A stretch of DNA of 64,000 nucleotides from Marinobacterium ramblicola (GCF_019084545.1 NZ_JAHREP010000010.1:62001-126000); one strand, 5' to 3'; positions 29,950 through 38,460 are shown, counted from the stretch's first letter. Translations and numbers: made by a program. The notes: generated from the sequence alone by a model not told the origin.

Positions 29950-30927
29950 TCATGAACGGCTGTCGAGTTGACGTTTTTCGGGCACGGGCGAAGTTTGCGG
30001 CTCCTGGTCTGCCTGCCAGAAGGGGAAAAAATTGAACCATTGCAGCGGCGCCCGGCAACAGTAGGCGGTCAGACGGTCGGCGTAGCGCTGCACCGCCTGT
30101 TGCAGACCTTCAGCGCGCTCCTTGCGCGGCAGTGACAGGTGCTCGGAAAACTTTTCCAGATAGAGGTGGTACTGGCCGGACTCCTTCAGGCAGAACATCA
30201 GATACACCGGACAGCGCAACAGACTGGCGAGAATGAACGCACCCTGGGGAAACTCGGCCCGATCGCCCATAAACTCTACCGTCGAGGTACGAGCACGGCC
30301 GCTGACAGGAGTCCGATCACCGGCGATCACCACATACTCACCAGCCTGGACACGTTCCGATAACAGCATGGCGGTGGCCGGCGACATATCGGTCACCTGC
30401 ATCAAATTGATGCTCGCATCCGGGTTCGCCTGCTTCATCAGCCGATTGAACTTCTCAGCGTGCCGGGTGTACACCAGCATGGTAATGCCGATACCCGGCA
30501 ACTGATGCGCCAGGGCGCTGCAGACTTCGGTATTGCCAAGGTGGGATACGATGATGATGCCGCCACTGCGGCTCTTGTCCACCTCGTCAAATACCTCAGG
30601 GGTGGCGAACACCACATCCTGGTGGCGGATATGCCCCATCCAGACCAGCAGCTTATCCAGCAGAATCTCGCCGAAACACCAGAAATGCCGGAAGGGTGTC
30701 AGCGCGCCACGCTGCTCTGCCGGCAACAGCCGTTGCACGCGCGCCAGATAGCCTCTGGAGGCTTGCCGCGATGCCCGGCGGGTCAGGTAGAAATAGCTCA
30801 TCACCGGAAACAGAAACACCCTGAACCCTGCCCGGCCAAAAAGTCGATAGGCCAGCAGCAGAGTTTTCATACCCAGCAGCGTGCCGGCTTCACCGATTCC
30901 TGCCCAGTGTTTGCTACTGTCAGCCAT
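29950..30927 (-). CDS. LpxL/HtrB-like acyltransferase of the aryl-polyene cluster
   Basis: This is a 325-aa protein with one N-terminal hydrophobic helix and the lysophospholipid/lipid A acyltransferase layout. The HX4E-type motif is in VSHLGNTEVCSAL, and VIAGDRTPVSGRART follows as a second conserved block. It would transfer an acyl or polyene chain to the lipid anchor at the inner membrane. The open frame runs back to 30987, but ATG 30927 begins the family start MADSSKHWAGIGEAG and overlaps the glycosyltransferase gene by eight bases. Substrate specificity is unknown. Confidence 0.87.
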   Translation of the reverse strand: MADSSKHWAGIGEAGTLLGMKTLLLAYRLFGRAGFRVFLFPVMSYFYLTRRASRQASRGYLARVQRLLPAEQRGALTPFRHFWCFGEILLDKLLVWMGHIRHQDVVFATPEVFDEVDKSRSGGIIIVSHLGNTEVCSALAHQLPGIGITMLVYTRHAEKFNRLMKQANPDASINLMQVTDMSPATAMLLSERVQAGEYVVIAGDRTPVSGRARTSTVEFMGDRAEFPQGAFILASLLRCPVYLMFCLKESGQYHLYLEKFSEHLSLPRKERAEGLQQAVQRYADRLTAYCCRAPLQWFNFFPFWQADQEPQTSPVPEKRQLDSRS

Positions 30928-31687
30928 TGCGACGCCGCCTGATAATCGAGGGCAGGCGCACCGGCATGCCGAAGAACAGCCGTGCATGCATCAGCGAGAT
31001 CAGCAGGTTGTCCTTGACCGCATCGAAGTGCGAAACACCGTCCAGCGGGTAGTGCACCCGGGTCGGCAGGTTCTTGATCGGCAGCCCCCGCCAGGCCCAG
31101 CGTACGATCACCTCGGGGTCGAACTCCATCCGGTTACCGCAGGGTTCGCGATCCAGCAGTTCGACTACCGGTGCCAGCGGGTAGACCCTGAACCCGCACA
31201 TGGTGTCCTTGATCTTGAACGACAGGGTATTGATCCAGACCCAGACATGGGTCAGATAGCGGGCGTAGTAGCGCAGTGCCGGTACCGTCTCATCATAGCG
31301 AGGATAGCCCGTGACCAGCGCGTCCGGCGAGGTCTGGCCCATCTCCATAAATAGCGGCAGATCATTCAGATCATGCTGGCCATCGGCATCGATCTGAACC
31401 CCGTGGGTATAGCCCATGTTCAGCAGCTGCCGAAGGCCGGCCTTTACCGCCGCGCCCTTGCCACCATTGCGCTCCAGCCGGATCAGGTGAACCCGGTCGC
31501 CATATTCACGGTCGAGATCGATCAGCACATCGCGACAGGCCGGTGAGCTGCCGTCATCCACCAGCAACACCGGGTAACCATACTCCAGCACATTGGCCAG
31601 CGTGGGTCCGATCGCCTCTTCATGGTTGTACACCGGTATGACAATGGCAGCCCTGAAGGTTTGTTCAGTTGAAGCAGATCCGTCCAC
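30920..31687 (-). CDS. Family 2 glycosyltransferase
   Basis: This is a 255-aa GT-A fold enzyme: RAAIVIPVYNHEEAIG, the nucleotide-sugar binding LLVDDGSS, GGKGAAVKAGLRQ, and the metal-binding QIDADGQHDLND (DXD-type). It has no transmembrane helices and is likely membrane-peripheral. In APE clusters this enzyme attaches a sugar to the lipid or head group. It begins at GTG 31687, 23 bases before the adenylation-gene stop, which implies coupled translation. Sugar donor and acceptor cannot be told. Confidence 0.9.
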   Translation of the reverse strand: MDGSASTEQTFRAAIVIPVYNHEEAIGPTLANVLEYGYPVLLVDDGSSPACRDVLIDLDREYGDRVHLIRLERNGGKGAAVKAGLRQLLNMGYTHGVQIDADGQHDLNDLPLFMEMGQTSPDALVTGYPRYDETVPALRYYARYLTHVWVWINTLSFKIKDTMCGFRVYPLAPVVELLDREPCGNRMEFDPEVIVRWAWRGLPIKNLPTRVHYPLDGVSHFDAVKDNLLISLMHARLFFGMPVRLPSIIRRRRNG

Positions 31688-33359
31688 TGGAGTGCACTCC
31701 CCTGTCTGAGTAATAACGGAAACTCAGCTTCCTCTTTTCAGCCGAGTACTCGAGCTCCAACGACACTTCCGACTCGGGGAAGATCACCTGCTGAAACTTG
31801 ACCGCTTCCAGGCGGCAGAAAACGCCGCCGGAACCGAGTAGCTGATGACCATAATGAGCCGCCCAATGTACCTGGGTAATGCCCGGCAGAATCGGATTGC
31901 CGGCAAAATGCCCATCGAAATAAACCAGTTCCGCCGGTATCCGTAACACAAGCTCAGCGCCCTGCTCTGTGGCGGCCTGACTGATCAGCTCGGGCCATTT
32001 GGTCTCTTCTTGATGAAACAGCGCCATCAACGAATCCATCGTAATTTTTCCCTGCTGATTGTAAGGCATCTGCTCCACGAACCGCCAACGTCGCGGCAGC
32101 GCCACCGGTTCGAAATGAGGCTTGAACGCCTCGCGAAGCGCGCGTGCTAGCCCTCTTTTGCCCTGCCCCCGGAGATGGTCCTGCCCCTGGTCAGTCAGCT
32201 GGGCCACCAGAGCGATCTCGACACGCCTACCTGACAAAGCCAAAGCCTTGGCTGTTTTGATCAACGGGTGCTGCTCGGCAACTCGCTCCACTTCCGCCAG
32301 AGATACCCGCTTCCCCTCTATTTTCGCGATTCGATCGGTGCGCCCCAGCAGTCGGAAGCACCCGTCCGGATCCAGTTCCACCCGGTCAGACAGCGTCTGA
32401 CTTCCACCCGAAATCTGCGCCGCGCGCAGGGTCAGCGTCGAATCGGGGTTAAGCGCCATCGAGATACCCGGAACCGGTGCCCAGCGGGCTTCTGCCTGCC
32501 GGCACTGAGCCCGCCAGGCCACCGCCCCGGTTTCCGAACTGCCATAGATTTCACGCACCGGCACGCCCAACAGATCCGACACCTGCAAACTATCCTGCCG
32601 CTGCAAAGGCGCGGCCGAGGAGAGCACGCCGCGGCACTTCGGCCGCAGGCTATACCAATCCAGCGAGGGGTTTAACCGACCGAGGTGGGACGGAGTTGAA
32701 ACGAGGGCGAACTGTGGGTATTGCCGCGCTCTACGGTAGATATCTTCGGTAAATTGGCAGGCATCCCGCTCAAACAACTGCCCCCTGCAAAGCGGCCAGA
32801 ACAGACGGAAGGTCAGGCCATAGAGATGCTGGTGGCTGACCGTGGTCAGGATGACAGCCTCGTTCTCTCCCGGCCACAACTGCTCCAGAGCCGCCAGCTC
32901 GCTCTCGAGCTGAGCAAAGGTTTTCAGTACCGGTTTCGGCTCGCCGCTGGAGCCGGAGGTAAAGATCTCAAGCGCCGGGAAAGCGGGCGACAACGTTCGC
33001 CACTCGGGCATCGAACACGGCGCGCAAGCGTTAGACTGATACGGCAACAAGTACTCAGGATACTGACCGGCAAAACCATCCACGCGCCGCTGCAGCCGCT
33101 CAATGGTAGCCGGCCGGTCATCGCCCGGTACACAGACGGTGCACTGCTGCTGCCACAGCGCGAGCAGCAGCGCCAGAAACTCAAGCGTATCCTGATGATA
33201 AACCGCCCAGCGCTGCCCTGGACGGGTCGGCAACACCTGGCACCAGTGGGCAACTCTGGCCAGCAGCTCGGCCCGCGACACCGCTCCCGTGGCATCTGTC
33301 GCCACCGGCTGGTCCGGCGCCTGGCGCAGCCAGTCAGACAGAGGAATCAAAGCGGTCAT
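31665..33359 (-). CDS. Aryl-acid adenylation enzyme fused to ApeI-like dehydratase
   Basis: This is a 564-aa two-domain protein. Residues 1 to about 440 are an AMP-forming adenylation domain: phosphate loop FTSGSSGEPKPVLK, EIYGSSETGAVAW, and hinge GRTDRIAKIEGKRVSLAEVE. From about residue 455 a hotdog dehydratase follows, with VYFDGHFAGNPILPGITQVHW, the FabA/FabZ-type active-site loop with catalytic His. The adenylation part would activate the aryl starter (4-hydroxybenzoate-like) for loading on an ACP; the hotdog part would dehydrate chain intermediates. In E. coli I recall these as separate proteins, so the fusion is notable. ATG 33359 is used rather than the 33-base upstream extension, and it overlaps the COG4648 gene by four bases. 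Confidence 0.88.
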   Translation of the reverse strand: MTALIPLSDWLRQAPDQPVATDATGAVSRAELLARVAHWCQVLPTRPGQRWAVYHQDTLEFLALLLALWQQQCTVCVPGDDRPATIERLQRRVDGFAGQYPEYLLPYQSNACAPCSMPEWRTLSPAFPALEIFTSGSSGEPKPVLKTFAQLESELAALEQLWPGENEAVILTTVSHQHLYGLTFRLFWPLCRGQLFERDACQFTEDIYRRARQYPQFALVSTPSHLGRLNPSLDWYSLRPKCRGVLSSAAPLQRQDSLQVSDLLGVPVREIYGSSETGAVAWRAQCRQAEARWAPVPGISMALNPDSTLTLRAAQISGGSQTLSDRVELDPDGCFRLLGRTDRIAKIEGKRVSLAEVERVAEQHPLIKTAKALALSGRRVEIALVAQLTDQGQDHLRGQGKRGLARALREAFKPHFEPVALPRRWRFVEQMPYNQQGKITMDSLMALFHQEETKWPELISQAATEQGAELVLRIPAELVYFDGHFAGNPILPGITQVHWAAHYGHQLLGSGGVFCRLEAVKFQQVIFPESEVSLELEYSAEKRKLSFRYYSDRGVHSSGRICFN

Positions 33360-33895
33360 GACTGCTTCCTGACCCTCTGACGCACCAGCCACTCCACAGC
33401 CAACATCAAGCCGATCAGGATATAGGCGATCAGACCGTTGTACAGCATCCAGATCTCATCCGATGCCCAGAGCACGGTTGCAGCCGACACTGCAGCATTG
33501 AGTACAAAAAACAGGCACCAGGCTCGGGTTACTTTGCGCGTGTACGCCACCCCCTCTCGGGGTAGATCGGGCTCCTTGATGCGTGCCAGGCGTTCAATCA
33601 GAGTCTGCGAGGCGAACAGGCTGCTACCGAACAGGATCAGCAGCCCCAGGTTGACCAGCACCGGGTAAAACTTGAGCCCCAGCTGCGCATCCCACAGCAG
33701 TGTCACCGCCAGGACGCCAATCGCGCTGCTGATTATTACCACTCGATCGCGCCCCTTTTCATCGCCCAGCCAACGCAGCAGCAGGATCACGAGCAGTGCC
33801 GGCAGCAATACCAGAGCGTCAAAGCTGTGCAATCCCCAATACACCAGAAAGGGGTAACTCAGGGTTAGCAGTGTGACAAGCACCCGGATCGGCAT
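33356..33895 (-). CDS. COG4648-type polytopic membrane protein of the aryl-polyene cluster
   Basis: This is a 179-aa integral membrane protein with about six hydrophobic segments (YPFLVYWGLHSF, LVLLPALLVILLL, VIISSAIGVLAVTLLW and others). It matches the small multi-spanning protein found in most APE clusters, of unknown biochemical role; scaffolding or lipid translocation are possibilities only. It starts 5 bases after an ACP gene stop and overlaps the adenylation gene, inside the same minus-strand operon. Confidence 0.82.
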   Translation of the reverse strand: MPIRVLVTLLTLSYPFLVYWGLHSFDALVLLPALLVILLLRWLGDEKGRDRVVIISSAIGVLAVTLLWDAQLGLKFYPVLVNLGLLILFGSSLFASQTLIERLARIKEPDLPREGVAYTRKVTRAWCLFFVLNAAVSAATVLWASDEIWMLYNGLIAYILIGLMLAVEWLVRQRVRKQS

Positions 33896-33900
33896 CAGGC

Positions 33901-34146
33901 TCAGCTCAACAGTTTCTCAACTTCGGTGACGACATCCTGCACCGTACGTACGGATTTGAAATCTTCCGGCTTGATCTTTTTGCCGGTCATTTTCTTCAAT
34001 TCAACGACAAGATCGACCGCATCGATGCTGTCGATATCCAGGTCCTGGTAGAGATTCGCCTCGGGGTGGATGTCGTCCGGATCGATCTCAAAAAGCTCCT
34101 CAAGAACCTTTGCGATCTGCTGATAGATTTTTTCCTGATCTGACAT
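33901..34146 (-). CDS. Acyl carrier protein (first of two)
   Basis: This is an 81-aa acidic ACP with the phosphopantetheine-attachment motif DLDIDSIDAVDLVVEL, serine in DSID. It would carry growing polyene chains in the cluster. It lies 9 bases downstream of the second ACP gene and is the ApeE/ApeF type by position. It is activated by the phosphopantetheinyl transferase encoded divergently at 36550. Confidence 0.95.
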   Translation of the reverse strand: MSDQEKIYQQIAKVLEELFEIDPDDIHPEANLYQDLDIDSIDAVDLVVELKKMTGKKIKPEDFKSVRTVQDVVTEVEKLLS

Positions 34147-34155
34147 AGTAGTTAC

Positions 34156-34416
34156 TTACTGTTCTGCTTGAGATTGGATCAGTGCAGCCAGTGCATTGAC
34201 GCTGGCAAAATGTTTCCGGGTTTCGTCGGAATCGGCTTTCAGCTTGATGCCATAACGCTTCTGCAGCGCCAAGCCTATCTCCAGTGCATCGATCGAATCC
34301 AACCCCAGACCATCCACAAAGAGCGGCTCATTATCGTCGATCTCGCTGGCCTCGATATCCTCAAGATCTAGCGCATCGATAATCATCTGCTTCACTTCCA
34401 ACTGCAGACTGCTCAT
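34156..34416 (-). CDS. Acyl carrier protein (second of two)
   Basis: This is an 86-aa ACP with the attachment motif VDGLGLDSIDALEIGLAL. Start ATG 34416 has AAGGAG 10 bases upstream. It differs enough from the neighbouring ACP (about one third identity by eye) to suggest separate jobs, such as starter loading versus elongation. Its first 56 bases overlap the 3' end of the acyltransferase gene in another frame, which is unusually long for this operon. Confidence 0.94.
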   Translation of the reverse strand: MSSLQLEVKQMIIDALDLEDIEASEIDDNEPLFVDGLGLDSIDALEIGLALQKRYGIKLKADSDETRKHFASVNALAALIQSQAEQ

Positions 34417-35194
34417 AAACTTTCAACTCCTTACCAAAATAATCGGCGAGATCCGCGGTCAGCTTTCTAGCCGCCAGGGATGGGGTAATGTCATGTAAGT
34501 AAGGCGCCACCGGAATGGTGTCATTTACACGAATACGAATATGGACCCTTGATGCCGGCACCTGGTACCAGCGATCCTGCTTGGTCAGGGTAGTGGGCGT
34601 GCAGCTGATCAACACCGGCGTTATATCAGCGGCCGTGCGGATAGCCACATTGGCGGCGCCTCTCTTAAGCTTCAGGTCCGTGCCCGGCGTTGTCCGCGTC
34701 CCTTCCGGAAAGACGATCAAGGCATGTCCCTTGGCAAACGCCTCTCCCGCTGCACCGATCACCTTCTCGTTGTCTTCGTTAACGATATACCCTGCCGTCT
34801 TGATCGGCCCACGGGTAAAGGGATTGCGAATCAGCTTCCCCTTTACCACACAGTTTGCGTTCGGCACCAACGCGATCAGAAAAATCACGTCGATCAGCGT
34901 GGGGTGATTGGCCAGAATCAGCCGCGCATCGCGCAGTTTTTCGACGTTTTCCAGCTCATAACTCAGCACACCCAAAAACTTCATCATGCCGATATAGAAG
35001 CGAAAGGCATGATGTATCACGCGCTGCGCGCGCGCTTCACGCTGCTCGACACTCCCCGGCATGGCATACAACACCGGAACAACGATGATCGGCAGCAGAA
35101 TGCCGCCAACGCCGAACATCAGGAAACTGAAGGCGGTACCGCACCAGCGCCAGAGATGATTAATACGCGCCAGCAAGTCAGTTCTCCCGTGCAT
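34361..35194 (-). CDS. 1-acylglycerol-3-phosphate-type acyltransferase (PlsC family)
   Basis: This is a roughly 277-aa membrane-bound acyltransferase. One or two hydrophobic helices at the start (GTAFSFLMFGVGGILLPIIVV) precede the HX4D catalytic motif in ILANHPTLIDVIF and the FPEGTRTTPG acceptor motif. It fits the PlsC-like acyltransferase regularly present in APE clusters for building the lipid anchor. The frame opens at 35440 inside the chain-length-factor gene; ATG 35194 is chosen because MHGRTDLLARIN begins the family homology. Its 3' end extends 56 bases into the ACP gene. Confidence 0.88.
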   Translation of the reverse strand: MHGRTDLLARINHLWRWCGTAFSFLMFGVGGILLPIIVVPVLYAMPGSVEQREARAQRVIHHAFRFYIGMMKFLGVLSYELENVEKLRDARLILANHPTLIDVIFLIALVPNANCVVKGKLIRNPFTRGPIKTAGYIVNEDNEKVIGAAGEAFAKGHALIVFPEGTRTTPGTDLKLKRGAANVAIRTAADITPVLISCTPTTLTKQDRWYQVPASRVHIRIRVNDTIPVAPYLHDITPSLAARKLTADLADYFGKELKVYEQSAVGSEADDYRCARS

Positions 35195-35915
35195 CGGCCT
35201 TCCTGCGCAGGCTCCAGCCGACACCCGACCCGGAGCGAAAGTTAGCTGTACCGTCCAGATCGCAAAGAAGGCGCATGACCCGCAGCAGATCGCTTGCCTC
35301 TTCTGATTGCAGCTGATGGTGCAAACCATGCTCAAGCACCATATCGACACCCTCGCGGCGGCTAAGCCGCATCGCAAGAGCAAAAGGGTAAGATTCACTC
35401 TCCGCGTAGGGACGGTAAAGTTCGGGCAGCGGCACGTCATAGATGATGCACAACACCTGCTCGTGCTCCTGCAGCCGGGTCACTGCCTCAAGCAACGCGA
35501 GAGGAATCAGGTTTTCGGTAGCTGCGATGGAGGTGGCTTCACTGACATCCTTGCGGGCGATCGACAACAAACCGGCCACGGCGTTGTGTACCGCCAGACT
35601 GAAGCCGGTGGGAGACATCGGCTGATCCTCGGCAATCCCCTCCAGCAGGGACAGCGTCAGCGGCGTATCGCCGTGCCGGGATGCGAATACTCCCGGAACA
35701 GCATCGATATTTTCGAGCAACGGCAATGCCGCAGACGCTGCGCACCGGCCCAACTCGGTAAAGCGTCGCCGCAAAATCGGGGATACCTGGGTCAGCGATA
35801 CTTTATGAAGATCAGATGAGAGAGGAAACGGCCGTTCCAGCCAACTGCGCCACTGGGCCTTGCTCTCCAGTCCAGGCGCCACAGCATTCCATGATTGCAA
35901 CTTGAAACTCAACAA
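35178..35915 (-). CDS. Beta-ketoacyl synthase chain-length factor (ApeC-like)
   Basis: This is a 245-aa protein of the short Ketoacyl-synt_2 (PF13723) family, starting KLQSWNAVAPGLES. At the nucleophile position it has SLAVHNAVAGLLS with no cysteine, which is the family norm for a non-catalytic chain-length factor that pairs with the ketosynthase at 23707. The start is TTG 35915 (or the adjacent TTG), with GGGAG 8 bases upstream; no in-frame ATG precedes the homology. It is the first gene of the minus-strand APE operon, and the promoter must lie in 35916-36119. Confidence 0.86.
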   Translation of the reverse strand: MLSFKLQSWNAVAPGLESKAQWRSWLERPFPLSSDLHKVSLTQVSPILRRRFTELGRCAASAALPLLENIDAVPGVFASRHGDTPLTLSLLEGIAEDQPMSPTGFSLAVHNAVAGLLSIARKDVSEATSIAATENLIPLALLEAVTRLQEHEQVLCIIYDVPLPELYRPYAESESYPFALAMRLSRREGVDMVLEHGLHHQLQSEEASDLLRVMRLLCDLDGTANFRSGSGVGWSLRRKADAREN

Positions 35916-36119
35916 AGTCCATACTCCCGCTTGCCGAGTTTCGAAAAATCAAAGCAAGCCACACCATCCTAGCTAGTCTTAACAACACTGTCCCTATTGA
36001 GTGACAAGCGGATTTTACCCGCTCACATCCACGATGCAAATAGCAAGCCGATTGATCCTCCATCTCGCCCTGCCTATAATCGGCGACACCTATGGATCTG
36101 CCAACACAAGGAGTCAAAT
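35916..36119. promoter_or_regulatory. Divergent promoter region of the aryl-polyene cluster
   Basis: About 204 bases separate the first gene of the long minus-strand operon from the plus-strand pair (small exported protein and phosphopantetheinyl transferase). It must supply promoters in both directions. No regulator gene lies inside the cluster and no clear operator was found. Confidence 0.4.
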
Positions 36120-36560
36120 GTGAAGCTCATCGCTATCTGCCTATCACTGTTTCTATTTGCCGTATCGCCCCAAGCCTTCAGTCGGGACACCAAGCACATG
36201 CTGTCGATCGAAGACGCGATGGCATCGGCTGATTTCAAAGAGCGTCTGGACCCGAATATCCGATTCTACTTTGCCAACCAGAAACACTCGAAAGTCACAA
36301 AATCCTTTGGCGATTTTTCAACTAACAAAAAGACCAACGCTTTCAACAAAAGCGACGAAGAAGCCTGTCAATGGGTGCTTTTGTCCGCACTGCTCTCACT
36401 TCAGGAACGCGCCAAAGCTGAAGGCGGCAATGCGGTCATCAACATTGCCAGTTACTACAAGAAAAACAAAGTCAGCAGCAACACTCAGTATGAATGCCAT
36501 GCCGGGGCGATCATGGCCGGCGTTGCTCTGACCGGAGAAGTGGTCAAGCTTGCCAAGTAA
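36120..36560 (+). CDS. Small exported protein (type often mis-named 'excinuclease ATPase subunit')
   Basis: This is a 146-aa protein with a signal peptide (VKLIAICLSLFLFAVSPQAFS, start GTG 36120). AAGGAG lies 7 bases upstream, which decides this start over the longer frame. The mature part has KAEGGNAVINIASYYKK and a pair of cysteines (ACQW, YECHAG) that may form a disulfide; AEGGNAVINI recalls small lipoprotein/YbjQ-like folds. As I recall, databases often carry the misleading name above for this type and it is frequent beside APE clusters. Function unknown. DNA is less GC-rich than the cluster core. Confidence 0.65.
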   Translation: MKLIAICLSLFLFAVSPQAFSRDTKHMLSIEDAMASADFKERLDPNIRFYFANQKHSKVTKSFGDFSTNKKTNAFNKSDEEACQWVLLSALLSLQERAKAEGGNAVINIASYYKKNKVSSNTQYECHAGAIMAGVALTGEVVKLAK

Positions 36561-37281
36561 GCAGGACACCCCGACCACCCGGTTCTGGTACACCAGAACC
36601 GGTGGTTCCAACCCGCACTCGTTTGCAACCAAGCTCGTTCTACTACCGCAAAGACAGCAAGAGCGTTATCACGCCATCAAGTCCGCACCGCGGAAAAAGC
36701 AGTATCTCTATAGCAGGCTGTTGATCTGCTCCGCTTTGAGCCAGCTATACCGTCAACCCACCACCAGCTGGGATATAGAAGACAGTACTCAAGCTTCTCC
36801 TTTTATCCATAACTTGAGCTCGACCTGCCATACCAGTTTAAGCCACAGCCATGACTTGATCTGCTTTGCTTTGAGCACAGCGCAAGTCGGAGTCGATGTG
36901 GAACTGATGAAAGCCAGAAGAAACTTCAAACAGCTTGCTGAGCTGTTTATGAGTGAGGATGAGCTTCAACGATTGCCAAAGGATAAAAACGAGGGGAATA
37001 CGTACTTTTATAGGCTCTGGTGCGCCAAGGAAGCCCTGTATAAAGCCCTCCCTGTTCAAGAGCAGGCGTCAACCTCCTTAGCATCGATCTCATACCACGC
37101 CCTGTTGGATCAAGAGTCTCCTTGGCAGCTGAACGAATACATTGTTGACGATTACCGCGTGGCAGTCGTCAACGAAAGCACCGCCCCTCCGGCAAAACTG
37201 ATAAAGATCTTCTTGGACTTGAACCAAGATACTACCTTCAGTATTAAACCAATCCCGCGGACTTATCCCGTTCAAAAGTAG
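36550..37281 (+). CDS. 4'-phosphopantetheinyl transferase (Sfp-type)
   Basis: This is a 243-aa enzyme of the PPTase superfamily, with the metal-binding GVDVELMKARR and the FYRLWCAKEALYKAL motif, both intact. It converts apo-ACP to holo-ACP using CoA and would activate the two ACPs of the polyene cluster. The start is uncertain: TTG 36550 overlaps the previous stop codon and is preceded by GGAGAAG, while no ATG occurs before the conserved region. Base composition is lower in GC than the minus-strand operon, as for the preceding gene. Confidence 0.9.
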   Translation: MPSKQDTPTTRFWYTRTGGSNPHSFATKLVLLPQRQQERYHAIKSAPRKKQYLYSRLLICSALSQLYRQPTTSWDIEDSTQASPFIHNLSSTCHTSLSHSHDLICFALSTAQVGVDVELMKARRNFKQLAELFMSEDELQRLPKDKNEGNTYFYRLWCAKEALYKALPVQEQASTSLASISYHALLDQESPWQLNEYIVDDYRVAVVNESTAPPAKLIKIFLDLNQDTTFSIKPIPRTYPVQK

Positions 37282-37308
37282 TCGCGAATGCCTGGATAGT
37301 CTCAACGC
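37279..37308. repeat. Left copy of an imperfect 30-31-bp direct repeat
   Basis: The sequence TAGTCGCGAATGC...GGATAGT...CAACGC recurs at 38396-38426 in the same orientation with only small changes. The two copies flank the lipoprotein gene and tRNA-Thr, directly after the stop of the transferase gene. Confidence 0.7.
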
Positions 37309-37344
37309 CCCAGGAGATCCGGCGGATAGGGCGATGAGTACCCT

Positions 37345-38097
37345 CTACAGGCGACCGGAAAATACAGTGTTATTACCGTAACTATCGATGCCCTGTGCCT
37401 CAAACCTGTCACCGTCGTACAACCAGGTGCCGGAAGCAGTTACCTGGCGTCCACAGTATGCTGACCAACGCCCTTTCTTGTCGCTCTCCGCACTCTTGCT
37501 CCAAAAGCCGTAGCAGGGAGGTAAAGAAAACGGCAACTCAAGGACGAAATCCGATCCATGGTTCGATAGGATCGGCATGCTTTTGAATATCGCACTTTCG
37601 GTACGATATGGCCCTCGTCTATATGTCATCGTCTTTTCCAACGCATAAGGTCTTTTGAGCAGCGCTTTAGTGTCCAACCGCCGATAGTGCGCAGATCCAA
37701 TACACCCCTGCTCAGTGTCATGGAGAGCTAACATCGCTTTGCCTTCACCGGCATACTCTTCCAGCACAGCATCGAAGACTAAATCGACGACACCTTTGGA
37801 TAAGTAGATTGTCGTGTACTCCCCTGCTGGAAACCTGGCCAACAATTTTCCATCCGGGTCTACCCGCCCAAGAAAAGGCCCCACCGCCGGCAATCCGACC
37901 ACCCCATCCTCAACAAAGATAAGTGCATACCACTCATCCTTCGTACAATCGAACCGACCGAGCTGTCCCAGCGGGAAGGTGAACTTCACCTCCCATATGC
38001 CGTCATATCTCTCTGATGGCTGATCTGACGGTTGCTGAAACTGGGACATACAACCCGCAAGGGCAAGGCTGAAAAGTAGAATGAGTAGCCTGTACAT
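37345..38097 (-). CDS. Putative lipoprotein of unknown function
   Basis: This is a 250-aa predicted lipoprotein: short leader MYRLLILLFSLALAGC with the lipobox LAGC at Cys16. The mature part has several Trp/Gly-rich strands (YDGIWEVKFTFPLG, GTWLYDGDRFEAQG) and four or more cysteines, suggesting a beta-rich extracytoplasmic domain. No family was recognised. It is relatively AT-rich and is bracketed, with the tRNA gene, by an imperfect direct repeat (37279 and 38396), so it may be an inserted cargo gene. Confidence 0.65.
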   Translation of the reverse strand: MYRLLILLFSLALAGCMSQFQQPSDQPSERYDGIWEVKFTFPLGQLGRFDCTKDEWYALIFVEDGVVGLPAVGPFLGRVDPDGKLLARFPAGEYTTIYLSKGVVDLVFDAVLEEYAGEGKAMLALHDTEQGCIGSAHYRRLDTKALLKRPYALEKTMTYRRGPYRTESAIFKSMPILSNHGSDFVLELPFSLPPCYGFWSKSAESDKKGRWSAYCGRQVTASGTWLYDGDRFEAQGIDSYGNNTVFSGRL

Positions 38098-38277
38098 TGG
38101 GTTTCCTTTTTACCCAAGCGCCGATCATGAACTGACCAAGCGTTTCCTTTATCCAAGACCTATGCGACAACGGAAAAGTGTCGTCAAAGATAGTCAATTA
38201 CTGACTTCGGGTTACAAAAATACATGCCGGTATGGTGAGCGTCAATCAGAGGTTCACAGCGCATCAACATAGCGTAT

Positions 38278-38353
<76 letters not shown>

Positions 38354-38354
38354 C

Positions 38355-38393
38355 TGGTGGGATATCTGCAAGACCTGGGTGGATATCTGCAAG
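38355..38393. repeat. Two-copy direct repeat around GGATATCTGCAAG
   Basis: GGATATCTGCAAG appears at 38360-38372 and 38381-38393, each preceded by CTGG; the repeat period is 21 bases. It lies just beyond the 5' end of the tRNA-Thr gene, where the tRNA promoter should be. Confidence 0.7.
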
Positions 38394-38395
38394 GA

Positions 38396-38426
38396 TAGTC
38401 GCGAATGCGCCGGATAGTAGCAACGC
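38396..38426. repeat. Right copy of the imperfect direct repeat
   Basis: This is the partner of 37279-37308: TAGTCGCGAATGC is identical in both, followed by GGATAGT and CAACGC blocks with one- or two-base differences between them. Confidence 0.7.
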
Positions 38427-38460
38427 ACCCATCCCGCCACAAGAGCCACAACAAGAGCCT

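Noticed and set aside
35997-36119. N-terminal extension of the small exported protein
   Set aside because: GTG 36120 has a good ribosome site and starts a signal peptide; the extension breaks the leader.
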